DNA of 64,000 nt from Limnomonas spitsbergensis (Eukaryota > Chlorophyta > Chlorophyceae > Chlamydomonadales). Where the stretch lies: contig JAYJMM010000029.1 of NCBI GenBank assembly GCA_037349105.1, forward strand, positions 806,001-870,000. The letters run 5' to 3'. The translations under genes were made by a program, and so were the position numbers. This document shows, in pieces, positions 29,950 to 41,194 of this stretch (positions are counted from its first letter, which is position 1; every line of letters begins with the position of its first letter). The notes beneath the pieces were generated by a model. That model was not told where the DNA came from, ran no database searches, and worked only from the letters and a program-made list of their open reading frames with translations.

Positions 29950-31975
29950 TCAGCTGGAGGCCGTTGCATGTTGTTTGTGGCCTTTGTGACTTCACCAAGG
30001 CCTATGACTGTGTGCCAAAGAGACAGCTATGGCAGCATTTGTCTGAGCACCTTCATATCCCATCAGGCCAGTTATGCGCTGTGAAAGTGCTCTGTAAAGG
30101 TGCAGTCTACCGGTTTGCGCTTACAGGCTGCCATACCCAGAGGTTGAGGGATCAAACCCGCCACACGATCTTCTCTCTCCCCCCGACTAGATCGCCGGGT
30201 TCCATGTTCCTGCCCCCTCACATAGGAGGATGGCATGGCTGCACCATGGCCCAGGCTGTGCACGGTAGCTGGAATTGAGCCTAGTCATTGCCTACCAGCC
30301 CCACGTGGCGGAGCGTTCAGCAGGGCCCAGCGGGTATGCACTGTTCTAACCAGGCTGCCATGAAAGAACTGGCCATGTGCCAGAGGCATAAAGCAAGGCT
30401 GCCAACTGATCCCTCTGTTCTTCAGCCTCTATATCAGCAACCTGCCAGGCACGATTGTAGCCACGTGCTCAGCAAATGGCGTTATGCTGTAGGCAGGGCG
30501 ACGACTGCGATGCCTGCTATGCGCAAATTACCTCTCTCCCTGCTATCCGGCATTCCGGCGGCCCGGCAGGGTTGCAGCGCATGCTAGGTGCCCTTCATAA
30601 GTACGCAGCGGATAAACAGCTCCAGGTCAACGATGGAAAGACAGGGATCTTGGAGTTTGACAGCCGCTTAGCAGTGCAGCACCCAGGTCTGCATGCACGG
30701 CCCAGATAGGACTGTGCTGAGGTGTGTCCCAGAATTATCATTGATATCAACATGAAAGCGGCAGCTAGAGGAACGCCATGCAAAGAAAAGAGGCGCCTAA
30801 GGCTACCGCGCTGCAAGGTGTGCTCCGCATTGGTGCCAAGGTTCGCCTGAGGCATCAGCTGCCTTCACTTATTCGGCTAGCGGCTGTCTACACAGCGCCT
30901 GCCACGCACTATGGAGAAGCAGTGTGGGTCCCTGGTCACCTCCGGCCGTGGCACTGCCTAAGGAGCAGGATGCACTCCGGCCAACTTAAGCTGGCAGCAC
31001 TTGCTTCGCTTCTAGAACGCAGCGGTGGTACTGGCAGCATTTCAATACAGCCCACTCATAGCAGCAGCCATGGAGGCCGACCTGCAGCTCGCGGCTGGAC
31101 AGAACACCGGAGGTTGCACATGGTGCAGGGAAGTGATGAGGGGCACTGGAGGAGTTGGAGCAGGGAGCAGCTGTCCCCAAACTGTGTCAGGCAGTTTCTG
31201 CCTCATAACCGCCATCCGTACCAGACTTGCAACAGCTAGGGGACGCAGTCTACAAGCAGGTGCAACTGGATGTGACTTCAGAAGGGACCCTGCCACCGAG
31301 CACAGGCATGCAGCCGCCTACTGCGCCTGGTTTCAGCCTACGGCCGGCGCTTGGAACGTACTGGGAGCCGCACCAGCAACATGGAGTGTGCTCGTGTGGG
31401 CACAAAGTAGGTAGTGGCTCAGTGCGGTTAGCACGGCTGGCGCCATAGGACAGCGCAGCGGTCAACAACAGAGGACACGCTGCTGCCAACAGTGCTGGAT
31501 AAGGGGAGATGGCGAGCATTTGGAGAATGCACTGCATGTTTGCTTCCAATGCCCTAGCGTCAAAGACAAGGTTAGGGAGAGGGGTTGGGTAAGCTCCCTT
31601 GGGGGTGCCATAGACTCTCACCTGTTGTACCGGGGTAGGCATGGGTGGGAGGCCCTGGATTTTGTGGAAGATGTGGTGCCATGGTCGAGGGCTAGTTTTT
31701 AGAGGGGCTGGAGAATCTGATTTATTTCCCTTTTGAAGGGGAGGGGTCTTTTCCTTTTTGTTCCTCTTCTGCTCTCTCTCCTCTCTTTGATCTTGACTTG
31801 TCAACCATAGTGATTGTAGCTAGCTCAGGGTAAGCGGCATATAGACCCCTCATCTGGGCTGCACTTTTGTGATGTCCCTACTCCCCAATTGTTATTTCCC
31901 CCCACCTGAAAATTTGGGCACCTGCACGGCCAAGCCTTTTTATGCATGGCCCTGAGGTGTGACGTCAATGATCTT
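29950..31975 (+). mobile_element. LINE reverse-transcriptase relic, fragment F
   Basis: The only copy with reverse-transcriptase core motifs: FTKAYDCVPKRQLWQHL at 29990-30040 (motif with the catalytic Asp region, FxxxKAYDxV), FFSLYISNLPGTI in another frame near 30420-30460, a possible degenerate YADD box (QGDDCDA) near 30498, and LHKYAADKQLQVNDGKTGIL at 30595-30655 (the vN.gKT motif). The C-terminal LRHQLPSLIRLAAVYTAP and Cys/His region follow, ending with GAGGTGTGACGTCAATGATC. A SINE-like element interrupts the ORF at 30125-30350. Many frame changes show that it is dead. Confidence 0.75.
30125..30350 (+). repeat. SINE-like element nested in LINE F
   Basis: Second full copy of the 2755-3020 element: AGAGGTTGAGGGATCAAACC (B box GGATCAAACCC, one base from the other copy), CTTCTCTCTCCCCC, TCCATGTTCCTGCCCCCTCA, ATAGGAGGATGGCATG, CCAGCGGGTATGCACTGTTC. 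It separates two reverse-transcriptase motifs, so it inserted after the LINE. Confidence 0.65.
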
Positions 31976-34318
31976 GGCCGTACTGTTACATCTCAGTACC
32001 GGTAACTTCCCGGCCCCATTTGCTACATTCTTGAGTTCAGCTGTCCCATACCAGTACGTGTCCCCTCAATACATATCACATCCATTGGCTCGCTTGAAGT
32101 CTTGGAGCTTTCAGCAAGTCTGTTCAAAATAACTCGGGTAGATTCAAGGGGGGGGCATTGCCATCATGGATTCAGAGGCGTGGACTGCCAATGACAGGGG
32201 GACAAATTTAGCTACCAGAAGTATCTAGCCTGATAGGCACACAATGGTGCCTTCCCAAGAGTGTGCAATCGCAGCCCTCAGGGGGTGGTTGGGCCCTACC
32301 AGCACCCGCCCAGTCAGCTGGGCAGGGCTGAAGTGGCACGCCAGTCTCCCAGCCTCAGTGCCGGCCTGAGCGATCGCCACCGCGGTCCCTAGAGCTGCTA
32401 TCACAGCAGCCTCCTCCACTTTTGTTGCAATGCCACCTGCAACGTTGCATCCATTCAGAATAGCCGCTTAACTGCCAGCCTGTTTCCCCCCTTGTGGGAG
32501 TATTCAAGGCTTCCACATGTCAGGGGGAGGATCCACCAGCCTGGAAAGAGAAGACCTTCGTAAGTTCACCTGCAATATTACTGAGGTCCAAGCAGCCCAT
32601 GCAAAGTACAAAATAATACGCAATGCCACCTCCGATATTACCGAAGTCCATGTAGTACATGACTCCCTGCAGGCATGCAGTCCATGCTGTCCATGTAGTT
32701 CTTGAAATCCATGCAGTCCATATAATCCATGCTGTCCATGGGGTTCATGCAGTCCATGGGGTTCATGCAGTTAATGCATGGTGATCAGTAATATTTGAAT
32801 CTAAGGACGCAGACCAGTTCAGTCCAAGGTGCAAAGACATGCCCGTTCCTTACAATCAGAACACATTGACACAAGCAGGATAAATGCTAGCAGCGCATAC
32901 CTCTTCACGATGCACATTTCTCACCTGTAGCATCCAGTGACGAGGTGGCCAGCTGAATGCCTGGGACATGCCAGCTCCCATCTACGTTCCACAAACAATG
33001 AAGGCTGTTGGTCAACCAACTGATGTGTTTATTTTTGCATATAAGTATATAACATAAACCCTGAGCCCTCAACCCTCATCTCTGCCGCAGCCTTGCCTCA
33101 CCTATTTGCACCGCAATGTTGTCCAACAGCCGCGCGCCCACCTCCTCCGGGGGGCGGTCAAACACCCCAGCCACATTGGTCTGCACGTCACAGGCAAGCA
33201 GAATGAGAGACTATATTGGGATCCTCACACACTCACCAGAAATGTGGCGCTGCCAGCCCCCCAGGCCCTATCAGATCTTGATATATCTATATCTCAGGAT
33301 TCCCACATACCCGCCAGGAATGTGGCACAGCCAGCCCCTACGCCCTATCAGATCTAGATCTAGATCAGGAGTCCGCATACACTGACCAGGAATGTGGCGC
33401 TGTCAGCACCGAGGACCTCTGCGAGCCTTCGCATGACAGTATCCCCACTGTCCACAGGAATTTAAAGGAGGGTTAGGAGGACATCCTTGTGAACAAAATT
33501 GCGTAATTTGTATGTCTGATGTGTGGCAAGGGTGCGGGTGGGGGCACAGGTTCAACGAGTAGCATTGGAAGGGATGATTTTGTATGTTTGACCTGTTCAT
33601 ATATTTCTCACCTGAGCACTGTACAGCCCAGCTGTGTGTCTAGCACACAGTCTCCGTGAATGACGGGCAGTAGCCCCGCCTCCAAGCAGGCCTGTACCGC
33701 ACCGCACCCGTCCTGCACCACTGCCCGCCCAGAGGTCACCCAACCGGAGGAGAACGGTGACAAACCCACCGCCGGCAAGCCCTCTGCACATGCATGGTGA
33801 AGGGTTGATGGTTTAGCCCATGCAGGTGGACAGGCTCTCCGCCGGTAGGCCCGTAACATGCATGGGTGGGTGGGGCTGGTGGGTAAGGAGGTATTTTTAG
33901 GGGGAAATTAGGCCTCCCCTCCTGCCCCACCTGGACAGCTCACCTGGGGATCCCTTCCAGCCCTCGTTCCCACCCACCAGCAGCACATCAATCAGATCTC
34001 TTTAGTGTATCTTTGACATTGTTGAGGACTAGAATAACTTGTCGTTCCCCTTACCCCGTATCTCACCCGCCAGGAGTGCATCGACAATGATTCCATTGAG
34101 CTTCATGACCGAGGCCCGGGTAAGTGCGAAGCCAGCCTTCACCCTAGCAGTTGCAGCAGCAGCAGCACCGGGATCTGAAACATGTCCAGAAGCTAATGTC
34201 GCCTCTGTTGGATCTGAAGCAGATCTGTAATCGGCTTGCGTCTCTGTTACATCTGCAGCAGATCTCTGATCCGCCAGCGCCCCTGTTGCGTCCTGTGGGT
34301 TCCAGCCTTGCACCACCC
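31328..34318 (+). repeat. Left arm of inverted segmental duplication
   Basis: This arm matches the reverse complement of 59219-63232. It covers the 3' end of LINE F, the spacer (CAACCATAGTGATTGTAGC) and all of IPK from within exon 1 to the stop. The outer boundary is near 31328 (GTTTCAGCCTACGGCCGG). The inner boundary lies in exon 1 at the codons for YGVVQGW. Confidence 0.85.
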
Positions 34319-34688
34319 CGTATTGACAGGCCTGATGGTGTCCAAAGGAGCCGGCGCCATGCACCACGACAATGCCCCTGCTGCTGCCACTGGCGACGTC
34401 ATCGTCCCCGCCTGGCGTGCATGCGAGTAGCTCCAGCGACGCCTGCCTGAAGGCCTGCGCAACGTGCTGCGCAACGGTGTGGATGACGTGTAGGTTGGGG
34501 GTCTCCAACTGGGTTTTGTGGGTGATGGCTGCTCCGCCTAGCTTGATGATGCGATGGATGCGAGGAGGGGTGGGGGATAGAAAGGGAGGAGGGGCTGCAT
34601 GAAGGCTGGTGGCTGACATGGTGCCACGGGATGGGGGTGGAGAGTCCTTTGCTGACAGGGTGGGAGTGATGATGGTGTGTGTGAACAT
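32225..34688 (-). CDS. IPK: Isopentenyl phosphate kinase
   Basis: IPK phosphorylates isopentenyl (and dimethylallyl) monophosphate to the diphosphate with ATP, feeding isoprenoid synthesis. It belongs to the amino-acid-kinase superfamily. Exons: 34067-34688, 33612-33783, 33387-33447, 33102-33180, 32925-32981, 32225-32436. They sum to 400 residues from the ATG at 34688, or 377 from the ATG at 34619. Motifs: IIKLGGAAITHK (residues 47-58), VVVHGAGSFGHHQA (107-120, with the phosphate-binding/catalytic His of GHxxA), FALTRASVMKLNGIIVDALL, LSPFSSGWVTSGR, VIHGDCVLD, SGDTVMRRLAEVLGADSATF, LTNVAGVFDRPPEE and DATGGIATKVEEAA. Between GHHQACQYG and GFALTR there is an insertion of about 45 residues made of degenerate RSAxDxTExxA units. 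The gene diverges from the CEP95-like gene 413 bp away. Intron 3 holds decoy donors. Confidence 0.92.
33220..33386 (-). repeat. Triplicated IPK exon 3 donor
   Basis: The real donor is GCGCCACATTCCTG|GTCAGTG at 33387. Two copies follow in the intron: GTGCCACATTCCTG|GCGGGTATG near 33317 and GCGCCACATTTCTG|GTGAGTGTG near 33237. They are separated by GGGCCTNNGGGCTGGC and AGATCTGATAGGGC blocks. The most distal copy has the best donor consensus. All three copies are kept in the duplicated pseudogene at 60130-60340. Confidence 0.8.
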
Positions 34689-35101
34689 GTGTCGGGCGGG
34701 ACGCGGAGCTACCTCATCCACAGATATCGGTGATATCGTCAGGACTCGAGATGGCTGTCACGGGACGGCGGAGAGTTAAGGGGGAAACATAACGCTCGTT
34801 GAATGTGCAAACCTAAATAGCATGGTAATAACGGCCTCGTGGTCGCGCTTGATGAGTCGAAGCACACGTGTTAGATTTGCTTTGGCATAGCTGCATAGTC
34901 TGCAGTTGGAACAGGGTTGAAAGCAGGGGTTGGCTGACAGCAGGGGTTGGTTGAAAGCCCATAGCCCATAAGTTACGGGAGACCTGACTGCCATACCGGT
35001 ACAAACCCGAAACCCTGGTCAAAAATGACATAATTTCCCCTGGAATTTGATGGAATCCAGTTGCATCCGTTTGCATCCTAATTCTCTATAAGTCTCCTAG
35101 A
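34689..35101. promoter_or_regulatory. Divergent intergenic region between IPK and CEP95-like gene
   Basis: A 413-bp gap between the two proposed start codons, with transcription outward on both sides. It must contain both promoters. No TATA box or shared palindromic operator is clear apart from a TACCGGTA at 34993. Confidence 0.4.
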
Positions 35102-38100
35102 ATGGAAGACGAAAGTGACTTACATTTAAGGTCAGAAGAGGTAGTCAGTCTGACTAACATCATTCTGGTGAGGAGGGAGCAGCAATGGGTGATTCAGTCG
35201 AAAAGACAATCGCATCTGAGCATTCTGAGGCCATCAGTTTTTGACCACCATGTCTCAGCGTCAGCTACCGGTACTTTTTAAACGTGTGGAATCCCAACGC
35301 TAATTAAGAAACTGGATGTTGGTCCAGGCAGGTGCTGGTCTTACAACAAAGATTCAAACATTGTATGAAGTCCAAGCTGTTTGCTCCAGGTCAGTGCATG
35401 CATTATTTTGGACACTTCCTTCTGCTCCTCTACTCAGTGGGGACTCATCATGCATGCCTTCCATGCGTGCAGCACCTCCCTGTCAGTGGCAGCATTGGAA
35501 ACCCTTCTCAGAAACCAGATTCCGGATATCATCAGGAGACCTGTTACTGCAGATGACAGAGCGTTTAACATCGACTTGGTGGTGAGGCGATCGCCAGTCT
35601 TGCTGACCGCATATGCATGGCAACAAATCGCACACCGTATTTCGCGACTTATCGATCATCAGAATTGCTCTTGAGCCTGCAAAGAAGACTACCGTATTTA
35701 GCCATGAATCGTATCTGAGTATATTATCCTCAAAGTCAGGATTACCGGTAGAGGACATATGAGCTAGCATTGCAGCGCACCAGACTTTGGGGACTGATGG
35801 GCACCCACCACCGGGCCATATGGGACCAAACCTGTACCGGCTTGCTACCGGTTTTCCAGTATGTAGGTTATGTTGCACCAAGCTCTGTGGAACACAGGCC
35901 AAGTTATATCTGAAGTGGAGCTGAAATACCCTAAACAAAACATGTCCCAATCGCACATTGGAAGTCTCTCAAAAAGTCTGGGCCTCTGCGTGCAGGTGGC
36001 CCGCCTCTCCATTCTCTTAGGCATGCGTCTGTCTCACATTTCTGGGCTTCGCATTGTGAAAGAGAACAGCCTACCTGACTGCATCGATTTGGTGGAGATC
36101 CTCGCAACCTTGATGCGCGCTTCATACGGCCCAGAAACCTTTCCGAGTAAGGAGAAACCGGCTGATATTTGCAAATTGGCACGTAAAAGGGTTGGGAGAC
36201 TGACTCCCCAAGATAAGAATATGTGATCCTGGGGAATAGCTGTCAGTGAATAGCTGCACTGGCAGCTACCTTTCGCGTGTCAGGCCACTACTCAGCCTTT
36301 ATGCTTGGCCTAGAAACCCATCCTTTGCCTAGCACCACATCCCCACCTGACTTGCCTCCTTGCTTGTTGTGAGCAGCTTCCGGCTCAGCTCAACCAGCAG
36401 CGCTGCATGCCCCATCCTCACTTCAAGGTCCTGATGTGCTGCATGAGGCATGGCCGCAGCGGCAGCCGAGCTCTACCATGCCCCAACATCCTTCAGCCAG
36501 CAGCAGTCGGGCCCCGCAGCCGCTGCCACATCAGCAGGGACCCGCCACCACCCGCATCCAGGCTGCCCAGAATCCTCCGGGCGGCAAGCCTTACACGGCC
36601 TTCCTAGACGAGCTTACGGTGAGCAATCCGGATGCGCATGTGCCTGATCCTTTGTGGCAGCGGAGCAGCCTTCGGCCCTGGGCCGAAACTGAAGTGGTAC
36701 CGGCCCGCCACCAGACGTCGGTACCAGTCGTAAAACAATCGTCGCTGCCTGCTGGGGCAGGTGTGGGCGCTACAGAATGGCCTGATCACAGGAGTAATCT
36801 GGCACCTGGAAACCAAGGAGCTGCGCCTCTATCGGTCAGTGACCGTAACCTAGGAGCGCACGGCGGACGAGCGGCTGAGCCGAGGAGATCGCACGGGGAC
36901 CGTTTTGCGCATTCTGCAGGCGCTGGGGATGGCAAGGGCGGGCCTGATGTGGCTGCTCCCGGCAAAAGTTTGTTTTCGGAGGACATCGTGCCAGTGAGGC
37001 CTGCTGCCAGCGGCGAAGACGGCCCTGTGGGTGGCGGCAGACGTCCAACTAGCGGGAGCACCGGTCAGCAGCGGGAGCACACTGAGGAGCACCGAGGAAG
37101 CATGCAGCAGCAAAATCAACAACAGCAGCAGCACACTGAGGAGCGCCAAGGTGGTCAGCAACAGAACACTGAGGAGCGCCGAGGTAGCAAGCAGCAGCAG
37201 TATCAAGATCAGCAGCAGCACACTGAGGAGAGCCGAGGCACCCAGGAGCAGCAGCATCAACAACAACAGCAGCACACTGAGGAGGAGCGCCGAGGTAGCA
37301 AGCAGCAGCACACTGAGGTGCGCCGAGGTAGCAAGCAGCATTCAGCCATACCAGCTGGCGGCCTTGCAGATATGCAGGATGCAGCCTGGGATCAGCTTCA
37401 TGAGGAGGACGAATGCAGGTGGCATGGCGCTGGCTCTGGCGCAGGTGCAGGGCAGCCGTCTGGCAACAGCCGCCAGACTTTGCTCCAGAAGGTGGCCGAT
37501 GAGACGCCTGAGGACAGGCTGATGAGGCAGCTGCAGAGCAGAGACGCCGTGCATGTTGAACGGGGGATGTCCCGGCCGGCTGTATTGTCCGCCCACGATG
37601 GCCGCGACGGGAACCAGGCACGGCATCAGAGTGGATGTGCCGACAAAGGGTTCTGGCAAGAACACCCAGCTGGCGTCGGGCAGCGGAGGGTGCCTAGCGG
37701 GCCGCCGGAGGATAAGTTCCCGCTTGCTGACGACGGCGATGACACAGATTACAGCGATGACTACAACTATGTTGCTGGGGTGTCCGGGCTGGGCGATGAC
37801 GATCGTCCAATAAACCACTCAGGCAGGCAGCAGCAGGAGCAGTACAGGCAGGGCTTTATCCCAGCGTCTGGCAGCCGAAGAGGCAAGCCCCGTCAGGGAA
37901 CAGCCGCCTCTGCCCAGCATCGCCGCAGGTACAGCACGGCCCTGTTCTCTCCAGATTATCCACTGCCCCGACATTCGCGCCCCACGGCCACGGCTCCATG
38001 GCTCATGTGGGCTGCCAGCCAGGCCGTGGCTAAGTACTCAGAGCAGACGTTCCAGGGCAGGAGGGTCCGGAGGGCGACTGGGGCTCGCCAAAGGTCCTCC

Positions 38101-39485
38101 AAGGCTGGCAAGGGCCAGCATCATCTTCTCACATCAAGGCAGCAGCGTAGCGCCAGCGCTGCTAGACTCTTTGATGTGGAGCGACTGTGCCTTAACCCTA
38201 CCTTGGCGGCCAAGCTGCAGCACATTTACAAGTGCGTATTTTCTGAATCCAAGCCTATATCCCCCCTATATGTCCTCCCCTGCTATGTGCTCTCCTTGTG
38301 GCGAAGCTGTAGCGCATCAAGTAAGGCTCTTGTTTTGTGCCAACTGTTGTTCCGGCCTGACAGGTCTGACGTATTTGTGCCCCGTGTCTCCACCTTCTGC
38401 ACCCATGGCACCAAGCATGGAGTATGGTTTTTTACGTGTTATGATCTCGTCCATGCCTGGTTCCTGACTTTGCAGCCTAACATCTGAGGACTCGAGGGCA
38501 GTCCATGCTCAGGAGAGGCGCCAAGTTGTAGAGGCGTCGCAGCGCCATGCCGGGGACCTGTCCCGCTTTCAGCAACTGACGAGGCATCAGACAGCAGCCA
38601 TGCGCCGGGACGAGGCACTGCTGCACACGCTTAAGGCCGTTGGAGAGCGGAATGAGGTGATTTGGGAGGCAATGCGGAGATATGATCTGGCAAGAACACA
38701 CAACTTGCGTGAGAAGAACAAGGATTTAGGAGCAATGTGAAGAGAGGTGCATTTTAATGAGAGTATCAATTGTACACAATTATGCAGTTCTCTTTTCTCA
38801 GCCTGCCTTGCTCATTCCACCTTGCATCAGGCCCATCGGCAACGCGTTCATGAGCAGCGGCTTGTGAGCGCCATGATGCAGCACGCTGACGCTGACCGCA
38901 GCCGGCGCATGCGGCAGGATCTGCAGGAAGAACTGATGCTGAAAGAGGCGTTTGAGAGGGTGCGATTTGTACTTATGTGACAGCTGATCTTACAGTATGG
39001 AGGTGCACACTGTTGGACACGTTTGTGACTGAAAAGCCTCCTGGAATACCCGAGTTTCTTAACCTTAATTGTTCCAACCTGGTGTGATTCCTGGCTCTAC
39101 CTTTCTGGCAAGTGGACAAGCTGGGATCATGGATGCAATTGAATACATGCAGGCCTGTCAAAGCGAGAGGGACTGGCTGCTGGCAACCAAGCAGCAGGAG
39201 GCAAGGGTTACTACTGACTGGAGGGGACAATGGACCTCCGATCTCGGAGCTGCGCGTAGTGGGAGGCGGCAAAACCGGCCTCAACGTGTGGCAGCTGCAG
39301 CAGCATCTGCAGCGCGGGGAGCTGTGCTTGAATCAAGACAAACTAGCAGGCATGTTCAGGATCAGCACCTCCTGGAGATGCTGGCTCGCTTGACTGTAAG
39401 CAAAGAGGCCGCTTTTGAGCAGAGTGTTAATCCCTGCGCAGAGGCCTGGCAATTGAGGGGACAGCTGGAGAGAATGCTGAAGTGA
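35102..39485 (+). CDS. CEP95-like centrosomal/basal-body protein (CH domain plus coiled coil)
   Basis: Eight exons chain in phase: 35102-35167, 35328-35389, 35473-35581, 35996-36146, 36377-38231, 38476-38708, 38802-38959, 39153-39485, giving 988 residues from the ATG at 35102. The N-terminal ~120 residues (LTNIILAGAGLTTKIQTLYE, LRNQIPDIIRRP, then LVVARLSILLGMRLSHISGL, RIVKENSLPDCIDLVEILAT) follow the calponin-homology-like domain of vertebrate CEP95/CCDC45, where SHITGENIVKG and LLEIFDGLLEYL correspond to the last two. A long disordered middle follows, with about nine HTEERRGSKQQ-type units at roughly residues 359-452. The C-terminal ~240 residues are a charged coiled coil (QERRQVVEASQRHAGDLSRF; MRQDLQEELMLKEAFER). 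CEP95 is a centrosome/spindle-pole component, so a basal-body role is inferred. The exon 8 end is uncertain because a good GTAAGC lies at 39396. Confidence 0.65.
37065..37350 (+). repeat. In-frame Gln-rich tandem repeat in CEP95-like exon 5
   Basis: Degenerate units of 30-48 bp, each with CAGCAGCACACTGAGGAG and a variant of CGCCGAGGTAGCAAGCAG, encode HTEERRGSKQQ followed by a variable Gln run. Other frames also stay open across it, which creates spurious ORFs. Confidence 0.8.
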
Positions 39486-41194
39486 ATGGAGAGTACGGGT
39501 TTTGGAACCAAGCTTGCCGAATCTCGCCCAGATATCTGGGCGTAGGCTGCACGGCAATCAGGAGCACTTGTATCAATTATCATTGGTCATTGTCAGGTCC
39601 AGAGGCATGACAAGCAGGCTCACACGTGACTGACTTATTATAAGCTCATAGCTTTTGCACATAAGTACCGGTAATGATACTGTATTTTTCAGGCATTCTG
39701 AACTTGAAAGCAATTTGTCCATTGTATTGATTGTATGCTTTGTCTGTTGTGACTGGAGAATGGCCTACTGTCAGGACCACATGCCACTCCTTGGCATGGT
39801 AACGTGCATATGGATGGAATGGGGCCCTGGTATAGGATACGATAAAAATTCCAACATCCCTCTTACCCCACAAATCAGTGGTACACGAAAATGCATGAGA
39901 AGAAGCTCCATTTTTATTTCCTTTTGCATCCAGCTCCATCAAAACCAGGTTTTGTTGTTCAGCTGTACCTGTTCCATCCCAGCATCATCAATCAGCCAGC
40001 CTTGGAGTGCTGCAAGCGGCTCTGTATTAACCAAAGACTACACACTGGTCTTAGCACACCTCTGCATGGAATGCATGCACGCCAGTCTTCTGTGTGCAGG
40101 GACCTGGCCTAGCAGCTCTCCACATTATTTCCTGGGTGTCACACAAGGCACATCTCCTGGGATCAAAGAGTTGGCAGGAATAGTAGGATCGCGTCAACCA
40201 AGGTACATCTGCCCAGAAAACAATTCCGGACAAGATCAGGAACATATGCTGGCATGTACCTACATCCACCAAACATGGCTGAGAGGTTCATGCCCACAGC
40301 AACATCTTCCTACAGCACGTCAAGCATTCGCTGCAACTCAGGCCATGAGCTCCCTGGCCTGATGAGGTATATCAGGGTTTTTCTGGTGGCTGTAGGTTGA
40401 GGCGCGATGTGGGCTCGCACTGTGTGCATTTATGCACCAGAGCCTGCTCCGACCCTTTTCTTCTCCATGGCAGCTCCACGGTCGCAGCTTCGCAAGGTGT
40501 GCGAAGGGTCAGGGGATGGCAAGTGACAATATACTGGTACTGGTGGATGGGGTCCTCAAACCCTTTGGGACTTTGTAACCATTGCGGGCCTCAAGTACTT
40601 GAGAGGAACACTCGGCTCATATTTGTGGACAGTGGCGATCTAGTGAGTGGTGACTGAACTGGTTGGGAAATGCACCCAAGCCTAGCCATAAGCATTGGTC
40701 AGTGGATACTGGATACAGTATGTACTGGATTGACTTGCATCTTTTCGTTTGCTAGGACTTTTCAAGGTGTGAAGTACTTGTATGCATGTGTAGGATGAAA
40801 CCAGAAAGCTCTCTGGCGTCTGAGCGTGGCTTGAGGAATACTACATTTGAAATGTCGCACAAACCTTGCCCAACCAAAGCACTGGTCCAAAGCAGGGTTC
40901 AAAGCACTGGTTCAAAGCCCACGAGCACCCCTGAGCATCAATTCCCAGAGCCCAGGGTTCAAAATTTCAAAGAACGCCACGAGAAAAACAATTCCCTCGT
41001 CTTATGCCAGATCGTGTTCAGGATTTTAATACAGGCTCGAGTTTTCATCGCCCCAGAAGTCAAGCAAGCATCACTCAACAATACTGACACTGATTCGTCC
41101 TCCCTGTTGATCCGTGATTTTCTTGAGAGCCAAAGAATTGATATTTCTATTTCGCTAGCATTGTGCTGTTTTCAAATCCCCTGGTTCACGTAGC
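39486..41194. other. Gene-free stretch between CEP95-like gene and kinase
   Basis: A plus-strand frame is open at 39655-40362 without an ATG near its start, and its composition is unlike protein (Cys/Trp/His-rich patches). A short tandem GGTTCAAAGC repeat lies at 40888-40960. I see no gene. Confidence 0.4.

Noticed and set aside
36850..37621. Minus-strand ORFs of 160-190 codons with LLLATSALLSVLL or CYLGAPQCAA repeats
   Set aside because: Shadows of the Gln-rich HTEERRGS repeat in the CEP95-like exon on the plus strand, which has the consistent splice chain.
39655..40362. 235-codon plus-strand ORF
   Set aside because: No ATG at its start, composition unlike protein, no family resemblance and no splice partners.
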